DNA of 39,704 nt from an uncultured Clostridia bacterium (lineage in GTDB: Bacteria; Bacillota; Clostridia; TANB77; CAG-508), in assembly GCA_944390285.1 (NCBI GenBank), contig CALXPN010000011.1, forward strand, positions 1-39,704, read 5' to 3'. The notes below the pieces were generated by a model. That model saw nothing but the letters and a program-made list of their open reading frames with translations, was not told the origin of the DNA and did no database searches. The translations under genes and the position numbers were made by a program. Positions 30,972 through 39,704 of this stretch are shown piece after piece (positions within the stretch are counted from its first letter, which is position 1; every line of letters begins with the position of its first letter).

Positions 30972-32138
30972 CTATTTTAATATGTTTTCTGCTAATTCTT
31001 GCAGTTTTTCTCTGCTATCTTCATTCAAAGTGGATCTTATTGTAACAAGCGGATCACATATTTTTATATCTTTCATTTGATTTAATATTTCTTTCATGCA
31101 TCTTCCAGCACTTGGAGCCCATGTTCCGTTTTCTATTAAACCAACTTTCCTATTTTGATAATTTTTACATTTTAAATGTCTTAAGAATTGATCCATTGGT
31201 GGAAACACTTCAAAATTATAACTTGAAGCTGCTAAAATTATTTTATCATATCTAAAAGCATCTTCTATTGCTTCTGCCATATCATCTCTTGCAAGATCTG
31301 TAGTAACTACTTTTTTCGCTCCTTTTTCTTTTAATATTTTAGAAAGTTCATTCACAGCTTTAGCAGTATTACCATGTATTGAGGCATATGCTATAAATAC
31401 ACCATCATCTTCTGGTTTATAACTACTCCAAATATCATATTTTCCTATGTAATATTCCAAATTTTCTTTTAATATTGGTCCATGTAAAGGACAAATCATT
31501 TTTACATCTAGTCCAGATAATTTTTTTAATAAGTCTTGAACTTGAATTCCATATTTTCCAACAATATTAAAATAATATCTTCTAGCTTCACATGTCCAAT
31601 CTTCATCAGTATCTAAAGTACCAAATTTTCCAAATCCATCTGCTGAAAAAAGTATCTTTTCAGTTTTCTCATAAATAACCATCACTTCTGGCCAATGTAC
31701 CATTGGTGCCATAAAAAATTGTAAACTGTGTTTACCTATACTTATTTCATCACCTTCATTAACAAGTATTTTTCTATCATCTAAATTTGTTATATTGAAA
31801 AATTGTGGCATAAAAGCAAATGTTTTTGCATTTCCTATTATTTTCATATTTGGATATTTATTTGATAATAGCTCAACATTATATGCATGGTCTGGTTCTA
31901 GATGAGATACAACTAAATAATCTGGTATTTTGCCTTCTAAAGCATTTTCCAAATTTTCAAGCCATTCATTTGTTTTTCTTTCATCTATCGTATCCATCAC
32001 AACAATTTTTTCATCTTTAATAACATATGAATTATATGATATTCCATTTGGAACAATATATTGACTTTCGAACAAACCAATATCTTTATCATCTGCTCCT
32101 ATATATATAATATCATCTGAAATTGTTACATCTTTCAT
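30972..32138 (-). CDS. FprA-type flavodiiron protein, 388 aa
   Basis: The N-terminal beta-lactamase-like diiron domain has the ligand set HLEPDHAYN (about residues 79-87), MVHWPE, SADGFGKFG and CPLHGP. The C-terminal flavodoxin domain starts at about residue 250 (IAYASIHGNTAKAVNEL, LAASSYNFEVFPPMDQFL, ENGTWAPSAGR). These enzymes reduce O2 to water or NO to N2O in anaerobes using electrons from rubredoxin or coenzyme F420-like donors. The length is standard. It is the first gene of a tight group with the Cys-rich and CBS-domain genes. Confidence 0.93.
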   Translation of the reverse strand: MKDVTISDDIIYIGADDKDIGLFESQYIVPNGISYNSYVIKDEKIVVMDTIDERKTNEWLENLENALEGKIPDYLVVSHLEPDHAYNVELLSNKYPNMKIIGNAKTFAFMPQFFNITNLDDRKILVNEGDEISIGKHSLQFFMAPMVHWPEVMVIYEKTEKILFSADGFGKFGTLDTDEDWTCEARRYYFNIVGKYGIQVQDLLKKLSGLDVKMICPLHGPILKENLEYYIGKYDIWSSYKPEDDGVFIAYASIHGNTAKAVNELSKILKEKGAKKVVTTDLARDDMAEAIEDAFRYDKIILAASSYNFEVFPPMDQFLRHLKCKNYQNRKVGLIENGTWAPSAGRCMKEILNQMKDIKICDPLVTIRSTLNEDSREKLQELAENILK

Positions 32139-32230
32139 TCAAGTAATTTCTTCCTTTCTATTTTATTTTTAGTTATTATATTATAATAGCTAGTAAAAAT
32201 CAACTAATTACAAGTAATACTATATAAAAT

Positions 32231-32809
32231 TTAATAATTAAAACTTTCCATAAATTTATTGATTTTATCTTCATCAACTCTCATTGCTAGAATTGTTTGT
32301 TCTATCAATTTATCTAAATCCCAGCCAAGCATTTCAGCTCCTTTTGTTATAACTTCTCTTGAACAACCTGCAGCAAATTTTTCATTTTTAAATTTCTTTT
32401 TTACAGATTTTAATTCCAAATCTTGCAAACTTTTAGATGGTCTCATTATTGCAACTGCTCCTATTAAACCTGTTAACTCATCTGTTGCATATAAAATTTT
32501 TTCCATTTCATGTTCAGGTTTTATATCTACTGTTAAATTATATCCGTGACTTGCAGTAGCATGAATTATTTTTTCATCTACATTATTTTTTCTCATAATT
32601 TCTTGACTTTTAATACAATGTTCATTAGGATATTTTTCAAAATCTAAATCATGTAACAAACCTACTATTCCCCAAAACTCTTTTTCTTCTTCATATCCTA
32701 ATTTTTCAGCAAAATATCGCATTACTCCTTCTACTGTTAATGCATGCTTTATATGAAACTTATCTTTATTGTATTCTTTCAATAACTTCCATGCTTCATC
32801 TCTTTCCAT
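32231..32809 (-). CDS. HD-domain phosphohydrolase-like protein, 192 aa
   Basis: The metal-binding HD pattern is visible: HIKHALTVEGVMRYF (first His, about residue 19-22), VGLLHDLDFEKYP (the HD pair), HCIKSQEIM, and HATASHGYN with further histidines. The C-terminal half is helical (ELTGLIGAVAIMRPS, VKKKFKNEKFAAGC). It belongs to a widespread group of small HD hydrolases in Clostridia whose nucleotide substrate is not known. It lies between FprA and TcdA in the same direction. Confidence 0.85.
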   Translation of the reverse strand: MERDEAWKLLKEYNKDKFHIKHALTVEGVMRYFAEKLGYEEEKEFWGIVGLLHDLDFEKYPNEHCIKSQEIMRKNNVDEKIIHATASHGYNLTVDIKPEHEMEKILYATDELTGLIGAVAIMRPSKSLQDLELKSVKKKFKNEKFAAGCSREVITKGAEMLGWDLDKLIEQTILAMRVDEDKINKFMESFNY

Positions 32810-32830
32810 AATTTATTTTCCTTTCTTTCT

Positions 32831-33517
32831 TCATTTTAAACCTATTATATCTTTTATAACCTCTCCGGCAATTATTAATCCTGCAACTGATGGTACAAAA
32901 GAAATACTACCTGGTACTTGTTTATTATTTAATTTTATAGGTTCTTCTTTTGAATATAAAACTTTTAAATTATCTATTTTTCTGTTTTTAAGTTCTTTTC
33001 TCATAACTTTTGCTAAAGGACATACAGAAGTTTTATAAATATCTGTAACTTCAAATTTGGTTGGATCTAATTTATTTCCTGTTCCCATACAAGAAATTAT
33101 TGGTTTATTCATTTTTTTTGCTCTTACCACAAGCTCTATTTTTGCAGTTATTGTGTCTATTGCATCTACTATATAAGAAACATTTTTATCAATGAAATCT
33201 GGACTTTCCGGCATAAAAAACTCTTTAAAAATTTTGACTTTTGCATTCGGATTTATTTCCAATATTCTTTCTTTTTCTATTTGAATCTTAGGTTTTCCAA
33301 TAGTTTTATATGTTGCAATTATTTGTCTATTTATATTAGTTTCTGAAATAATATCATTATCTACTAATATAAAATTCCCAACACCAACTCTTGCTAAAGC
33401 TTCTACCACATAAGAGCCTACTCCACCTAATCCAAAAATAGCAACTTTAGATTTTTTTAATTTTTCTACTCCATCTTTACCAATTAATAATTCTGTTCTA
33501 GAGAATTGTTCTTCCAT
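32831..33517 (-). CDS. tcdA: tRNA threonylcarbamoyladenosine dehydratase (TcdA/CsdL)
   Basis: An E1-like ThiF fold: QFSRTELLIGKDGVEKL at the start, ATP-binding FGLGGVGSYVVEALARVGVG (about residues 29-48), LVDNDIISETNINRQI, DAIDTITAKIELV, and SCMGTGNKLDPTKFEVTDIY. TcdA cyclises t6A37 in tRNAs to ct6A using ATP. The C-terminal GSISFVPSVAGLIIAGEV completes the family pattern. The length is typical of the Firmicutes form. The neighbours include two other tRNA modification enzymes (TtcA-like and MnmA). Confidence 0.92.
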   Translation of the reverse strand: MEEQFSRTELLIGKDGVEKLKKSKVAIFGLGGVGSYVVEALARVGVGNFILVDNDIISETNINRQIIATYKTIGKPKIQIEKERILEINPNAKVKIFKEFFMPESPDFIDKNVSYIVDAIDTITAKIELVVRAKKMNKPIISCMGTGNKLDPTKFEVTDIYKTSVCPLAKVMRKELKNRKIDNLKVLYSKEEPIKLNNKQVPGSISFVPSVAGLIIAGEVIKDIIGLK

Positions 33518-33546
33518 ATTTTACTCCTATACTAGATTAATCATTT

Positions 33547-33753
33547 TTAATCTATTTTACTTACTTCATATCCCGCTTCTTCAATTGCTTTTTTTATTGT
33601 ATCATCATCTATTTCTTTATTATAAGTAATAACAGCTTCTTTAGTTTCTAAATTAACTTCAGCACTTTCAATACCATCAATGGCTTTTAAAGCCTTTTCC
33701 ACATTCATTTTACAATGATTACAACTCATCCCTTCAACAATAATCTTTTTCAT
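33547..33753 (-). CDS. copZ: Possible internally translated CopZ copper chaperone, 68 aa
   Basis: ATG 33751-33753 within copA starts MKKIIVEGMSCNHCK and is preceded, at 7 bases, by AAGGAGGA (33761-33768), an ideal ribosome binding site. Read as part of copA, the same bases encode the linker NNKEEKN. The product would be an ordinary 68-aa CopZ with its CxxC. Both fused and free forms may therefore be made. The site might also be a fossil of the fusion. Confidence 0.6.
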   Translation of the reverse strand: MKKIIVEGMSCNHCKMNVEKALKAIDGIESAEVNLETKEAVITYNKEIDDDTIKKAIEEAGYEVSKID

Positions 33754-36228
33754 ATTTTTTTCCTCCTTATTATTAAGTGAATTCTCTTTATTAGGTTTTT
33801 CACTTTTTTCTGAATTTATATAACAAGTGTTATTAACACTATTATTAACTTGTTGGTATTTTGAATATTTATTTTTAAATCCTCTTAATCGAAGTGCATT
33901 TGTTACTACACAAACAGAACTTAAACTCATTGCAAGAGCACCAATCATAGGATTTAATTTAAAACCAAAACTCAAATAAAAAACTCCTGCAGCTATTGGT
34001 ATACCAATAATATTATAGAAAAATGCCCAAAACAAATTCATTTTTATGTTATTTATGACTTTTTTACTTAAATCAATTGCGGATACAACATCTAATAAAT
34101 CATTTTTTATTAAAACTATATCAGCAGATTCTATTGCAATATCTGTTCCGGAACCAATTGCAATACCTACATCACTTCTCATTAGTGCTGGACTATCATT
34201 AATTCCGTCACCAACAAATGCAACTTTTTTTCCTTTTTCTTGCAATTTTGAAACTTCCTTTTCTTTATCTTGTGGTAATACTTCTGAAATAACTTTATCT
34301 ATTCCTAAACTATTTCCTATTGTTTTTGCAACATTTTTGTTATCTCCTGTAAGCATCACAATATCTATTTTTTCATTTTTTAATTCTTCTATAGCTTTCT
34401 TAGCAGTTTTTTTCACTTTATCAGCTACTGATATCATTCCTATTACTTTATTTTCCTTAGCAAAATATAATAAAGTTTTGCCTTTTTTTGAAAGTTCTTC
34501 AGATTTTGAAACAAAATCATTTATATCAATTTTATTTTCTTGCATAAAAGCCAAATTACCACCAAAATATTGTTCATCTCCGATTTTTCCTTTTACTCCT
34601 CTACCAGAAATTGCTTCAAAATTATTTACATCATATAATTTTATATTTTCTTCTTCTACTTTTTCTAATATAGCTTCTGCTAAAGGATGTTCAGAATTTT
34701 TTTCAAGACTTCCTGCAATTTTTAATAAATTATTTTTAGCAGACAAATTTCTATTAGTATTTAAAATAACTTTCATTTTAGAATTTTTTGACATATTTTC
34801 ATTTATTAAATCTTGATTTGTTATTATTTGATCTACTTTGGGTTTTCCTTCTGTTATTGTCCCTGTTTTATCTAAAACAACAGTATCAACTTTATGCAAT
34901 AGTTCTAGACTTTCTGCAGATTTTATTAAAATACCAAGTTCTGCACCTTTACCTGTACCTACCATTATTGCAACAGGAGTTGCAAGCCCCAAAGCACATG
35001 GACATGATATTACTAATACTGCAATTCCTATGCTTAATGCAAACTCAAAACTTTGCCCATTCAAAATCCAAAATATTGTTGCAAGCAATGCTATTGTTAT
35101 CACAACAGGTACAAATATCCCACTAACCTTATCTGCAAGTCTTGAAATTGGTGCTTTTGAATTTGCTGCTTCTTCTACTAATTTTATAATTTGAGAAAGA
35201 GTTGTATCATTACCAACTTTAGTTGCTTTCATTTTAAAATATCCATTTTTATTTATAGTACCAGAAACAACAATATCATTTACTTTTTTCTCAACAGGCA
35301 TACTTTCTCCTGTTATGCTTGATTGATCAATACTAGATTCTCCTTCAACAATAATTCCATCTATTGGTATTGAAGCACCAGGTTTTATAACTACAATATC
35401 ATTCAATATTATATCTTTTGTCTCTATTTCAATTTCTTTCCCATTTCTTTCTACTATAGATGTTTTAGGTGCTAAATTAATAAGCTTACTTATAGCATCA
35501 CTAGTTTTTCCTTTAGATTTAGTTTCCAAATATTTTCCAACAGTAATAAGTGTAAGTATAGTTCCTGCTGACTCAAAATATAAATCTTTTGAAAATCTTG
35601 TTACTAAATCTAAATTTCCATGACCTAGTCCATAACCTATCATATAAATTGCATATATACCATATATAATTGCTGCAGAACTGCCTATCGCAATTAGTGA
35701 ATCCATATTAGGAGTTTTCTTAAACAATTGTTTAAAACCAACTATATAGTAATTTCTATTTACATATACTATAGGTAGTAATAATAAAAATTGAGTAAAT
35801 CCAAAAATAATAGCATTTTCATTTCCTTGAAATATATTATTTATAAAATTTGGTATTGGAATATTAAACAATTCATATAACATATGATGCATTGCTACAT
35901 ACATAAGTGGTATCAAAAAACAAACAGATATTATTAACCTTTTTTTCATAGATTTTATAATATTATCATTATTAGATACTTTATTTTTAGATTCTATATT
36001 TGGCTTGTTGTTTTCATCTACAAGATTTGCATTATAACCTGCTTCTTGAACCGCATTTATTATTTTATCAGAATTCGTAAGTTTTTCATCATATTCCACT
36101 ATCATATTATTTAGTAATAAATTTACATTTACATCTTTTACTCCATTTAATTTGCTTACATCTTTTTGAACATGAGATTGACAGCTACTACAAGTCATGC
36201 CTTGTACATCAAATTTTTCTTTTTTCAT
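33547..36228 (-). CDS. copA: Copper-translocating P-type ATPase with fused C-terminal CopZ domain, 893 aa
   Basis: The order is an N-terminal heavy-metal domain (QGMTCSSCQ, Cys13 and Cys16), about eight membrane helices, the actuator loop (SSITGESMPVEKK), CPCALGLATP in the metal channel, DKTGTITEGKP (phosphorylated Asp), HPLAEAI, MLTGDN and GDGINDSPAL. After the last helix and a ~40-residue Asn/Ser/Lys-rich linker comes a second metal domain (EGMSCNHCKMNVEKAL). It exports Cu(I) using ATP. The extra C-terminal domain is a complete CopZ chaperone and appears to have become attached by loss of the stop between two genes (see 33547-33753). Confidence 0.93.
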   Translation of the reverse strand: MKKEKFDVQGMTCSSCQSHVQKDVSKLNGVKDVNVNLLLNNMIVEYDEKLTNSDKIINAVQEAGYNANLVDENNKPNIESKNKVSNNDNIIKSMKKRLIISVCFLIPLMYVAMHHMLYELFNIPIPNFINNIFQGNENAIIFGFTQFLLLLPIVYVNRNYYIVGFKQLFKKTPNMDSLIAIGSSAAIIYGIYAIYMIGYGLGHGNLDLVTRFSKDLYFESAGTILTLITVGKYLETKSKGKTSDAISKLINLAPKTSIVERNGKEIEIETKDIILNDIVVIKPGASIPIDGIIVEGESSIDQSSITGESMPVEKKVNDIVVSGTINKNGYFKMKATKVGNDTTLSQIIKLVEEAANSKAPISRLADKVSGIFVPVVITIALLATIFWILNGQSFEFALSIGIAVLVISCPCALGLATPVAIMVGTGKGAELGILIKSAESLELLHKVDTVVLDKTGTITEGKPKVDQIITNQDLINENMSKNSKMKVILNTNRNLSAKNNLLKIAGSLEKNSEHPLAEAILEKVEEENIKLYDVNNFEAISGRGVKGKIGDEQYFGGNLAFMQENKIDINDFVSKSEELSKKGKTLLYFAKENKVIGMISVADKVKKTAKKAIEELKNEKIDIVMLTGDNKNVAKTIGNSLGIDKVISEVLPQDKEKEVSKLQEKGKKVAFVGDGINDSPALMRSDVGIAIGSGTDIAIESADIVLIKNDLLDVVSAIDLSKKVINNIKMNLFWAFFYNIIGIPIAAGVFYLSFGFKLNPMIGALAMSLSSVCVVTNALRLRGFKNKYSKYQQVNNSVNNTCYINSEKSEKPNKENSLNNKEEKNMKKIIVEGMSCNHCKMNVEKALKAIDGIESAEVNLETKEAVITYNKEIDDDTIKKAIEEAGYEVSKID

Positions 36229-36256
36229 TTTTTCCTCCTAAAAAGAAATGTATATT

Positions 36257-37087
36257 TTATTTGTCATATTCATCTAGAAAATGATGATATTCATTACCTT
36301 TTCTATAAGAAATAATTGTATCTAAATTAACATTTTGTACACTATTGAAAATATTGATATCTATATTTTCATAATCTTTTTTCATGTTTTTTATTAGTTG
36401 TTTCATCTCTTCTCTTTTTGATTTACCATCTTCATTATAATTTGCATGATACTCCTCTGTAAAACGACAAGCACACTCAATAAAATCTAATTTATTTTTG
36501 TTTTTCCAAGCTATAATATCATCTTCCTTCACAAAATATAATGGTCTTATAAGTTCCATTCCTGGATGTGAAGTACTTCTAACTTTTGGCATCATTGTTT
36601 GCATCTGCGAGCCATAAAACATTCCCATTAAAATTGTTTCTATAACATCATTAAAATGATGTCCTAAAGCAATCTTATTACATCCTAATTCTTTAGCTTT
36701 TTCATATAAATAACCTCTTCTCATTCTTGCACATATATAGCACGGATTATTTTCTATATTTACAACCCTGTTAAAAATATCTGTTTCAAACATTATAATT
36801 GGTATATTCAAAATCTTACTGTTTTCAATTATTTTTTGTTTATTTTTTTCATTATATCCTGGATTCATAACAATAAATTTTATTTCAAAATTCATTTTTC
36901 TATGTTTTTTTAGTTCTTGAAAACATTTTGCCATAAGCATAGAATCTTTGCCACCAGACATACAAATTGCTATTTTATCTCCTTCTTTTATCATTTCATA
37001 TTCAGTTATACCTTTTATAAATTTTTTCCAAATCTCTTTTCTAAATCTTTTTGTTATTGTTTTTTCTATTTCTTCATATCTTTCCAT
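36257..37087 (-). CDS. TtcA-like tRNA thiolation enzyme (PP-loop ATPase), 276 aa
   Basis: The PP-loop ICMSGGKDSMLM (about residues 41-52) binds ATP. NPCYICARMRRGYLYEKAKELG holds the CxxC that coordinates iron-sulfur, and KIALGHHFNDVIET is the third family motif. A later ECACRF supplies another cysteine pair. These features match TtcA, which makes 2-thiocytidine in tRNA, although in Gram-positives this family (TtcA/TilS-related) may modify another position. It lies downstream of the CmpB-like gene and upstream of copA in the same direction. Confidence 0.85.
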   Translation of the reverse strand: MERYEEIEKTITKRFRKEIWKKFIKGITEYEMIKEGDKIAICMSGGKDSMLMAKCFQELKKHRKMNFEIKFIVMNPGYNEKNKQKIIENSKILNIPIIMFETDIFNRVVNIENNPCYICARMRRGYLYEKAKELGCNKIALGHHFNDVIETILMGMFYGSQMQTMMPKVRSTSHPGMELIRPLYFVKEDDIIAWKNKNKLDFIECACRFTEEYHANYNEDGKSKREEMKQLIKNMKKDYENIDINIFNSVQNVNLDTIISYRKGNEYHHFLDEYDK

Positions 37088-37112
37088 TTTAAATTATTCC
37101 TTCAATTTAAAA

Positions 37113-38000
37113 TTATATTGATTTTTCTGCATCAAATTTATAATAATAATTTCTTACTTCTGGATAAAACTCACTAATTTTTCTTGAAGTACCATTTTCT
37201 AAAGTAATTGTTAAATTTGGATATGTCATTAACATTTTTTCTGTACTAAAATATTTATTTATGAATTCTGCAGTTTCTTTATTACCATAAATCTCATTAT
37301 AGATTTTCTCTGTCTCTGTTTTATAACTAACTTGCAAATCTTTTTCTACTGCGACTTTCACTAAAAATACATTTATAGCATATACTGAGATTAAACAATC
37401 AAAAAATAAAAATATTATTAATCCAAGTGTAACAATTTTTAAAAATATTATATTTATCTTCTGCTTCAACCAATTTATAAATCTATCTACTCTCGGATTT
37501 ATTACTTTCATTAAATAAACACCTAGAAGCCCCCAGAATATTGAATATAAGAAACATATTCTTCCACCTATATTTAAAAATCTATTTGAATAATCCCACC
37601 ATTTTACATTCAAAATTATTTCTCCCAAAAGACTTACAAAATATTCAACAATAGATCCAACTACAAAACCACCTATAAATAAAGTATGATTATTCTTAAA
37701 AAATTTATAATTTAATACTAGTATTATAATAACAGCTCCAAGTCCATAGATACAGCAAAATGGACCATATAAAAAACCTTGTCTACTTTCAAAAACTCCA
37801 TAATTAAATAAAGCAAAAAGCGTTTCTATAATAAATCCTAAAAAACTATAAATAATAAAATATGCAAGCACTCTCCACATTGAAATATCAGCAGGCTTAA
37901 ATGAATCGTCTTGTTCTTTTTGTTTTTCATTATTAAAATTTTTTATATATTTTTTTACTTTATATATTATCTCTTCTGAATTTTCAGTTTTTTGCTCCAT
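37113..38000 (-). CDS. CmpB-type membrane protein (putative ABC transporter permease), 295 aa
   Basis: A soluble N-terminal stretch (about 50 aa) precedes the conserved module VLAYFIIYSFLGFIIETLFA, ESRQGFLYGPFCCIYGLGAV, GGFVVGSIVEYFVS, KWWDYSNRFLNIGGRICF, the hallmark of the ABC_trans_CmpB family. A further helix (about 190-215) and a soluble C-terminal part follow. The transport role is an old annotation; no substrate is known. ATG 37998-38000 is well spaced from GAGG; an in-frame ATG at 38012 overlaps it. It lies 18 bases downstream of mnmA. Confidence 0.8.
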   Translation of the reverse strand: MEQKTENSEEIIYKVKKYIKNFNNEKQKEQDDSFKPADISMWRVLAYFIIYSFLGFIIETLFALFNYGVFESRQGFLYGPFCCIYGLGAVIIILVLNYKFFKNNHTLFIGGFVVGSIVEYFVSLLGEIILNVKWWDYSNRFLNIGGRICFLYSIFWGLLGVYLMKVINPRVDRFINWLKQKINIIFLKIVTLGLIIFLFFDCLISVYAINVFLVKVAVEKDLQVSYKTETEKIYNEIYGNKETAEFINKYFSTEKMLMTYPNLTITLENGTSRKISEFYPEVRNYYYKFDAEKSI

Positions 38001-38029
38001 ATATAACCTCATCTATTAAAATATTTTTA

Positions 38030-39079
38030 TTATATTATTTTTCCACCACCTAAAACAATATCATCTATATAAAATACAGCTGATTGTCCAGGAGTTATTG
38101 CTCTTTGTGGTTCATCAAATATAATTTTTATTAGTTCATTATCTTGTTTTATTTTAGCTTTAGCTTGTTTTGTAGAATATCTAGTTTTTACTTCAACATA
38201 TATCCAATCATCTATTTTTTCCATAAGTAATAAATTAATATCTGTTACTAAAATCTCTTTTTTATAAATTTCTTTTTCTTCCCCTACTATTACTTCATTT
38301 TTTTCTTTATTAAATCCTAATACAAATAGTGGTACTGGATTAGATATCCCTAAACCTTTTCTTTGACCTATTGTATAATTGTAAAGACCATTATGTATAC
38401 CTAATATTTTTCCTTTAGAATTAACTATATTACCTTTTTTAGGTCTTATATTTGAATTATTTTCTAAGAATTTTTTATAATTTTTATCTGGTATAAAACA
38501 TATGTCTTCACTATCTGGTTTATTTGCAACTTCTAAATTACTATTTTTTGCTATTTCTCTTATTTGTTCTTTACTTTCAAAATCAGAAAGTGGAAAAATA
38601 ATATGTTTTATTAATTCTTCTGGTACACTCCACAAAACATAACTCTGGTCTTTTTTTCCTGCATTTGATTTTTTTAGAACATATTTTCCATATTTTTCAC
38701 TATATTCAGTTTTAGCATAATGGCCTGTTGCTATATATTCACATCCTAGTTCTTTTGCTTTTTGATACATTAAACCAAACTTCATATATTTATTACATTC
38801 TATACAAGGATTCGGTGTTTTACAATCTGCATAACATGATATAAAATCTTTTATAACTTTTTCATTAAATTCTTTTCTAAAATCGAATATATAATGTTTT
38901 ATTCCCAAACTTTTACATATTTTTTTTACATCATCATATTTTGAATCACCAATATCTTGATTCGAATATAATTCCATTGTTATACCTATTACTTCATATC
39001 CTTGTTTTTTAAGCAATATAGCTGAAACAGAGCTGTCAACTCCTCCACTCATTCCAAGTAATACTTTTTTATTTTCCAT
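38030..39079 (-). CDS. mnmA: tRNA-specific 2-thiouridylase MnmA
   Basis: The N-terminal PP-loop VLLGMSGGVDSSVSA (residues 6-20) activates the uridine with ATP. The two catalytic cysteines are in NPCIECNKYMKFG (about 92) and SEDICFIPD (about 194). IATGHYAKTEY and the C-terminal beta-domains (YTIGQRKGLGI, PQRAITPGQSAVFY) complete the enzyme. It makes 2-thiouridine at the wobble position of Lys, Glu and Gln tRNAs. The length matches the family. It follows luxS in the same orientation. Confidence 0.95.
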   Translation of the reverse strand: MENKKVLLGMSGGVDSSVSAILLKKQGYEVIGITMELYSNQDIGDSKYDDVKKICKSLGIKHYIFDFRKEFNEKVIKDFISCYADCKTPNPCIECNKYMKFGLMYQKAKELGCEYIATGHYAKTEYSEKYGKYVLKKSNAGKKDQSYVLWSVPEELIKHIIFPLSDFESKEQIREIAKNSNLEVANKPDSEDICFIPDKNYKKFLENNSNIRPKKGNIVNSKGKILGIHNGLYNYTIGQRKGLGISNPVPLFVLGFNKEKNEVIVGEEKEIYKKEILVTDINLLLMEKIDDWIYVEVKTRYSTKQAKAKIKQDNELIKIIFDEPQRAITPGQSAVFYIDDIVLGGGKII

Positions 39080-39116
39080 ATTTTTTCCTTTACTTGTTTT
39101 TATTTATTATAAATTA

Positions 39117-39602
39117 TTAATTTGGATAGTTCATATTTTCATTTTTTATATTATTTAAAATTTCTTCTAAGAATTTTTTAGATTCGTATTTTGCCATTGG
39201 TAAATTTTGATCTAAATAGTTTCCACAAGAAAACTCGTCAGCTCCTGGAATATCTCCTTCAAAATTTGACATAAATTCATACATTTCTTTCATAATATTT
39301 AAAATATCTTTTGATTCCAAATCACCTTTAAATATAACATAAAAACCTGTTCTGCATCCCATTGGTCCAAAATAAATAGTTTTCTTTTTATATTTATCAT
39401 GATTTCTTAAAAAAGTCGCACCTAAATGTTCAATTGTATGTAATTCAGCAATATTTATAACAGGTTCTCTATTGGGTTCTTTCATTCTAATATCAAATGT
39501 AGTAGCTATTACTTCACCTTTTTCATTATAATCCTTTCTTGAAACATAAATACCTCTTTTTAATAACTTATGATTTACCTTAAAACTTTCAATTTTTTCC
39601 AT
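39117..39602 (-). CDS. luxS: S-ribosylhomocysteine lyase LuxS
   Basis: It cleaves S-ribosylhomocysteine to homocysteine and the autoinducer-2 precursor. The metal ligands are His55 and His59 in ELHTIEHLGATF and Cys126 in EFSCGNYLDQN. GPMGCRTGFYV holds the catalytic Cys83. The N-terminal SFKVNHKLLKRGIYVSRKD is also standard, and the length of 161 aa is slightly above normal because of a short C-terminal helix. It follows a SufB/SufD-like gene and precedes mnmA; Cys/sulfur metabolism may link them. Confidence 0.95.
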   Translation of the reverse strand: MEKIESFKVNHKLLKRGIYVSRKDYNEKGEVIATTFDIRMKEPNREPVINIAELHTIEHLGATFLRNHDKYKKKTIYFGPMGCRTGFYVIFKGDLESKDILNIMKEMYEFMSNFEGDIPGADEFSCGNYLDQNLPMAKYESKKFLEEILNNIKNENMNYPN

Positions 39603-39623
39603 AACTCTTCTTTCTCCTTATTA

Positions 39624-39704
39624 TTATTTTAAAAATCCATTTATTATCTGCTCTTCTGCTTCTTTTTCTGTTAATCCTAGAGACATTAATTTTATCAATT
39701 GTTC
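39624..39704 (-). CDS. SufB/SufD-like Fe-S assembly protein, C-terminal end (partial)
   Basis: The frame enters from the right edge and ends at TAA 39624-39626. The 26 visible residues read EQLIKLMSLGLTEKEAEEQI, then INGFLK. This resembles the C-terminal helix of SufB/SufD (LMSRGLSxEEAxxLIxxGF). The N-terminal part is outside the window, so the choice between SufB and SufD cannot be made. Confidence 0.65.
   Translation of the reverse strand, partial: EQLIKLMSLGLTEKEAEEQIINGFLK

Noticed and set aside
34046..35194. Several long plus-strand frames opposite copA
   Set aside because: Shadows of the ATPase coding strand, without ribosome binding sites and with Leu/Ile/Ser-rich composition.

Overview
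The window is very AT-rich, with A/T-biased codons, strong AAGGAGG-type ribosome binding sites, SecG/RNase R/LuxS/MnmA housekeeping genes and a cotJABC spore-coat operon. This points to an endospore-forming Bacillota, most likely an anaerobic Clostridia-type organism: it has a flavodiiron protein, an iron alcohol dehydrogenase and several flavodoxin-like proteins. No tRNA, rRNA or CRISPR array was seen. Nearly all genes are on the minus strand; the plus-strand exceptions are cotJ, a membrane glycosyltransferase and one unknown gene.

Layout. (1) 1-1040: start of a small serine hydrolase and a P-loop kinase. (2) 1092-11077: a ~10 kb integrative element inserted in the 3' end of rlmD. Both attachment sites, the displaced rlmD tail and the severed tail of the element's own serine recombinase can be read. 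It carries a decayed recombinase (7-bp duplication frameshift plus internal deletion), a SHOCT-like small protein, an array of 15-bp palindromes, a tightly overlapping five-gene operon (RloA-like ATPase, RloB-like TOPRIM protein, DUF1883-TIR, ThsB-like TIR, membrane protein) that looks like composite anti-phage immunity, and a four-gene operon (GNAT-aldo/keto reductase fusion, metalloprotease, Nudix, serine hydrolase). (3) 11030-17399: rlmD, a basic coiled-coil protein, rnr, secG, a PHP phosphoesterase and a zeta-toxin-like kinase with a small partner gene.

(4) 17624-23840: the cotJABC operon. cotJC is cut in two exactly at its ...TEE|LAHLE... metal-ligand motif by a 5,019-bp element (18397-23415). 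The element encodes an apparently intact large serine recombinase of the kind that excises skin-like elements. Joining the two GAAT core copies restores the cotJC codons at the junction. Its cargo is a TetR-regulated redox cassette (flavin reductase, ABM monooxygenase, cyclophilin-like lipid-anchored or membrane-anchored protein, broken flavodoxin gene). A separate one-base insertion in the 5' half of cotJC would still need explaining.

(5) 23969-39704: a GT-C glycosyltransferase, an orphan GC-richer gene, a flavodoxin-family reductase and an unknown 377-aa protein. Then comes a long minus-strand run of metabolic and RNA-modification genes: alcohol dehydrogenase, CorC/HlyC-type CBS protein, Cys-rich small protein, flavodiiron protein, HD hydrolase, TcdA, a CopA-CopZ fusion that still contains the old copZ ribosome binding site, TtcA-like, CmpB-like membrane protein, MnmA, LuxS and the end of a SufB/SufD-type gene.

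The two most notable items are the rlmD-integrated defence island and the cotJC intervening element. Their boundaries were derived from the reading frames and core repeats alone.
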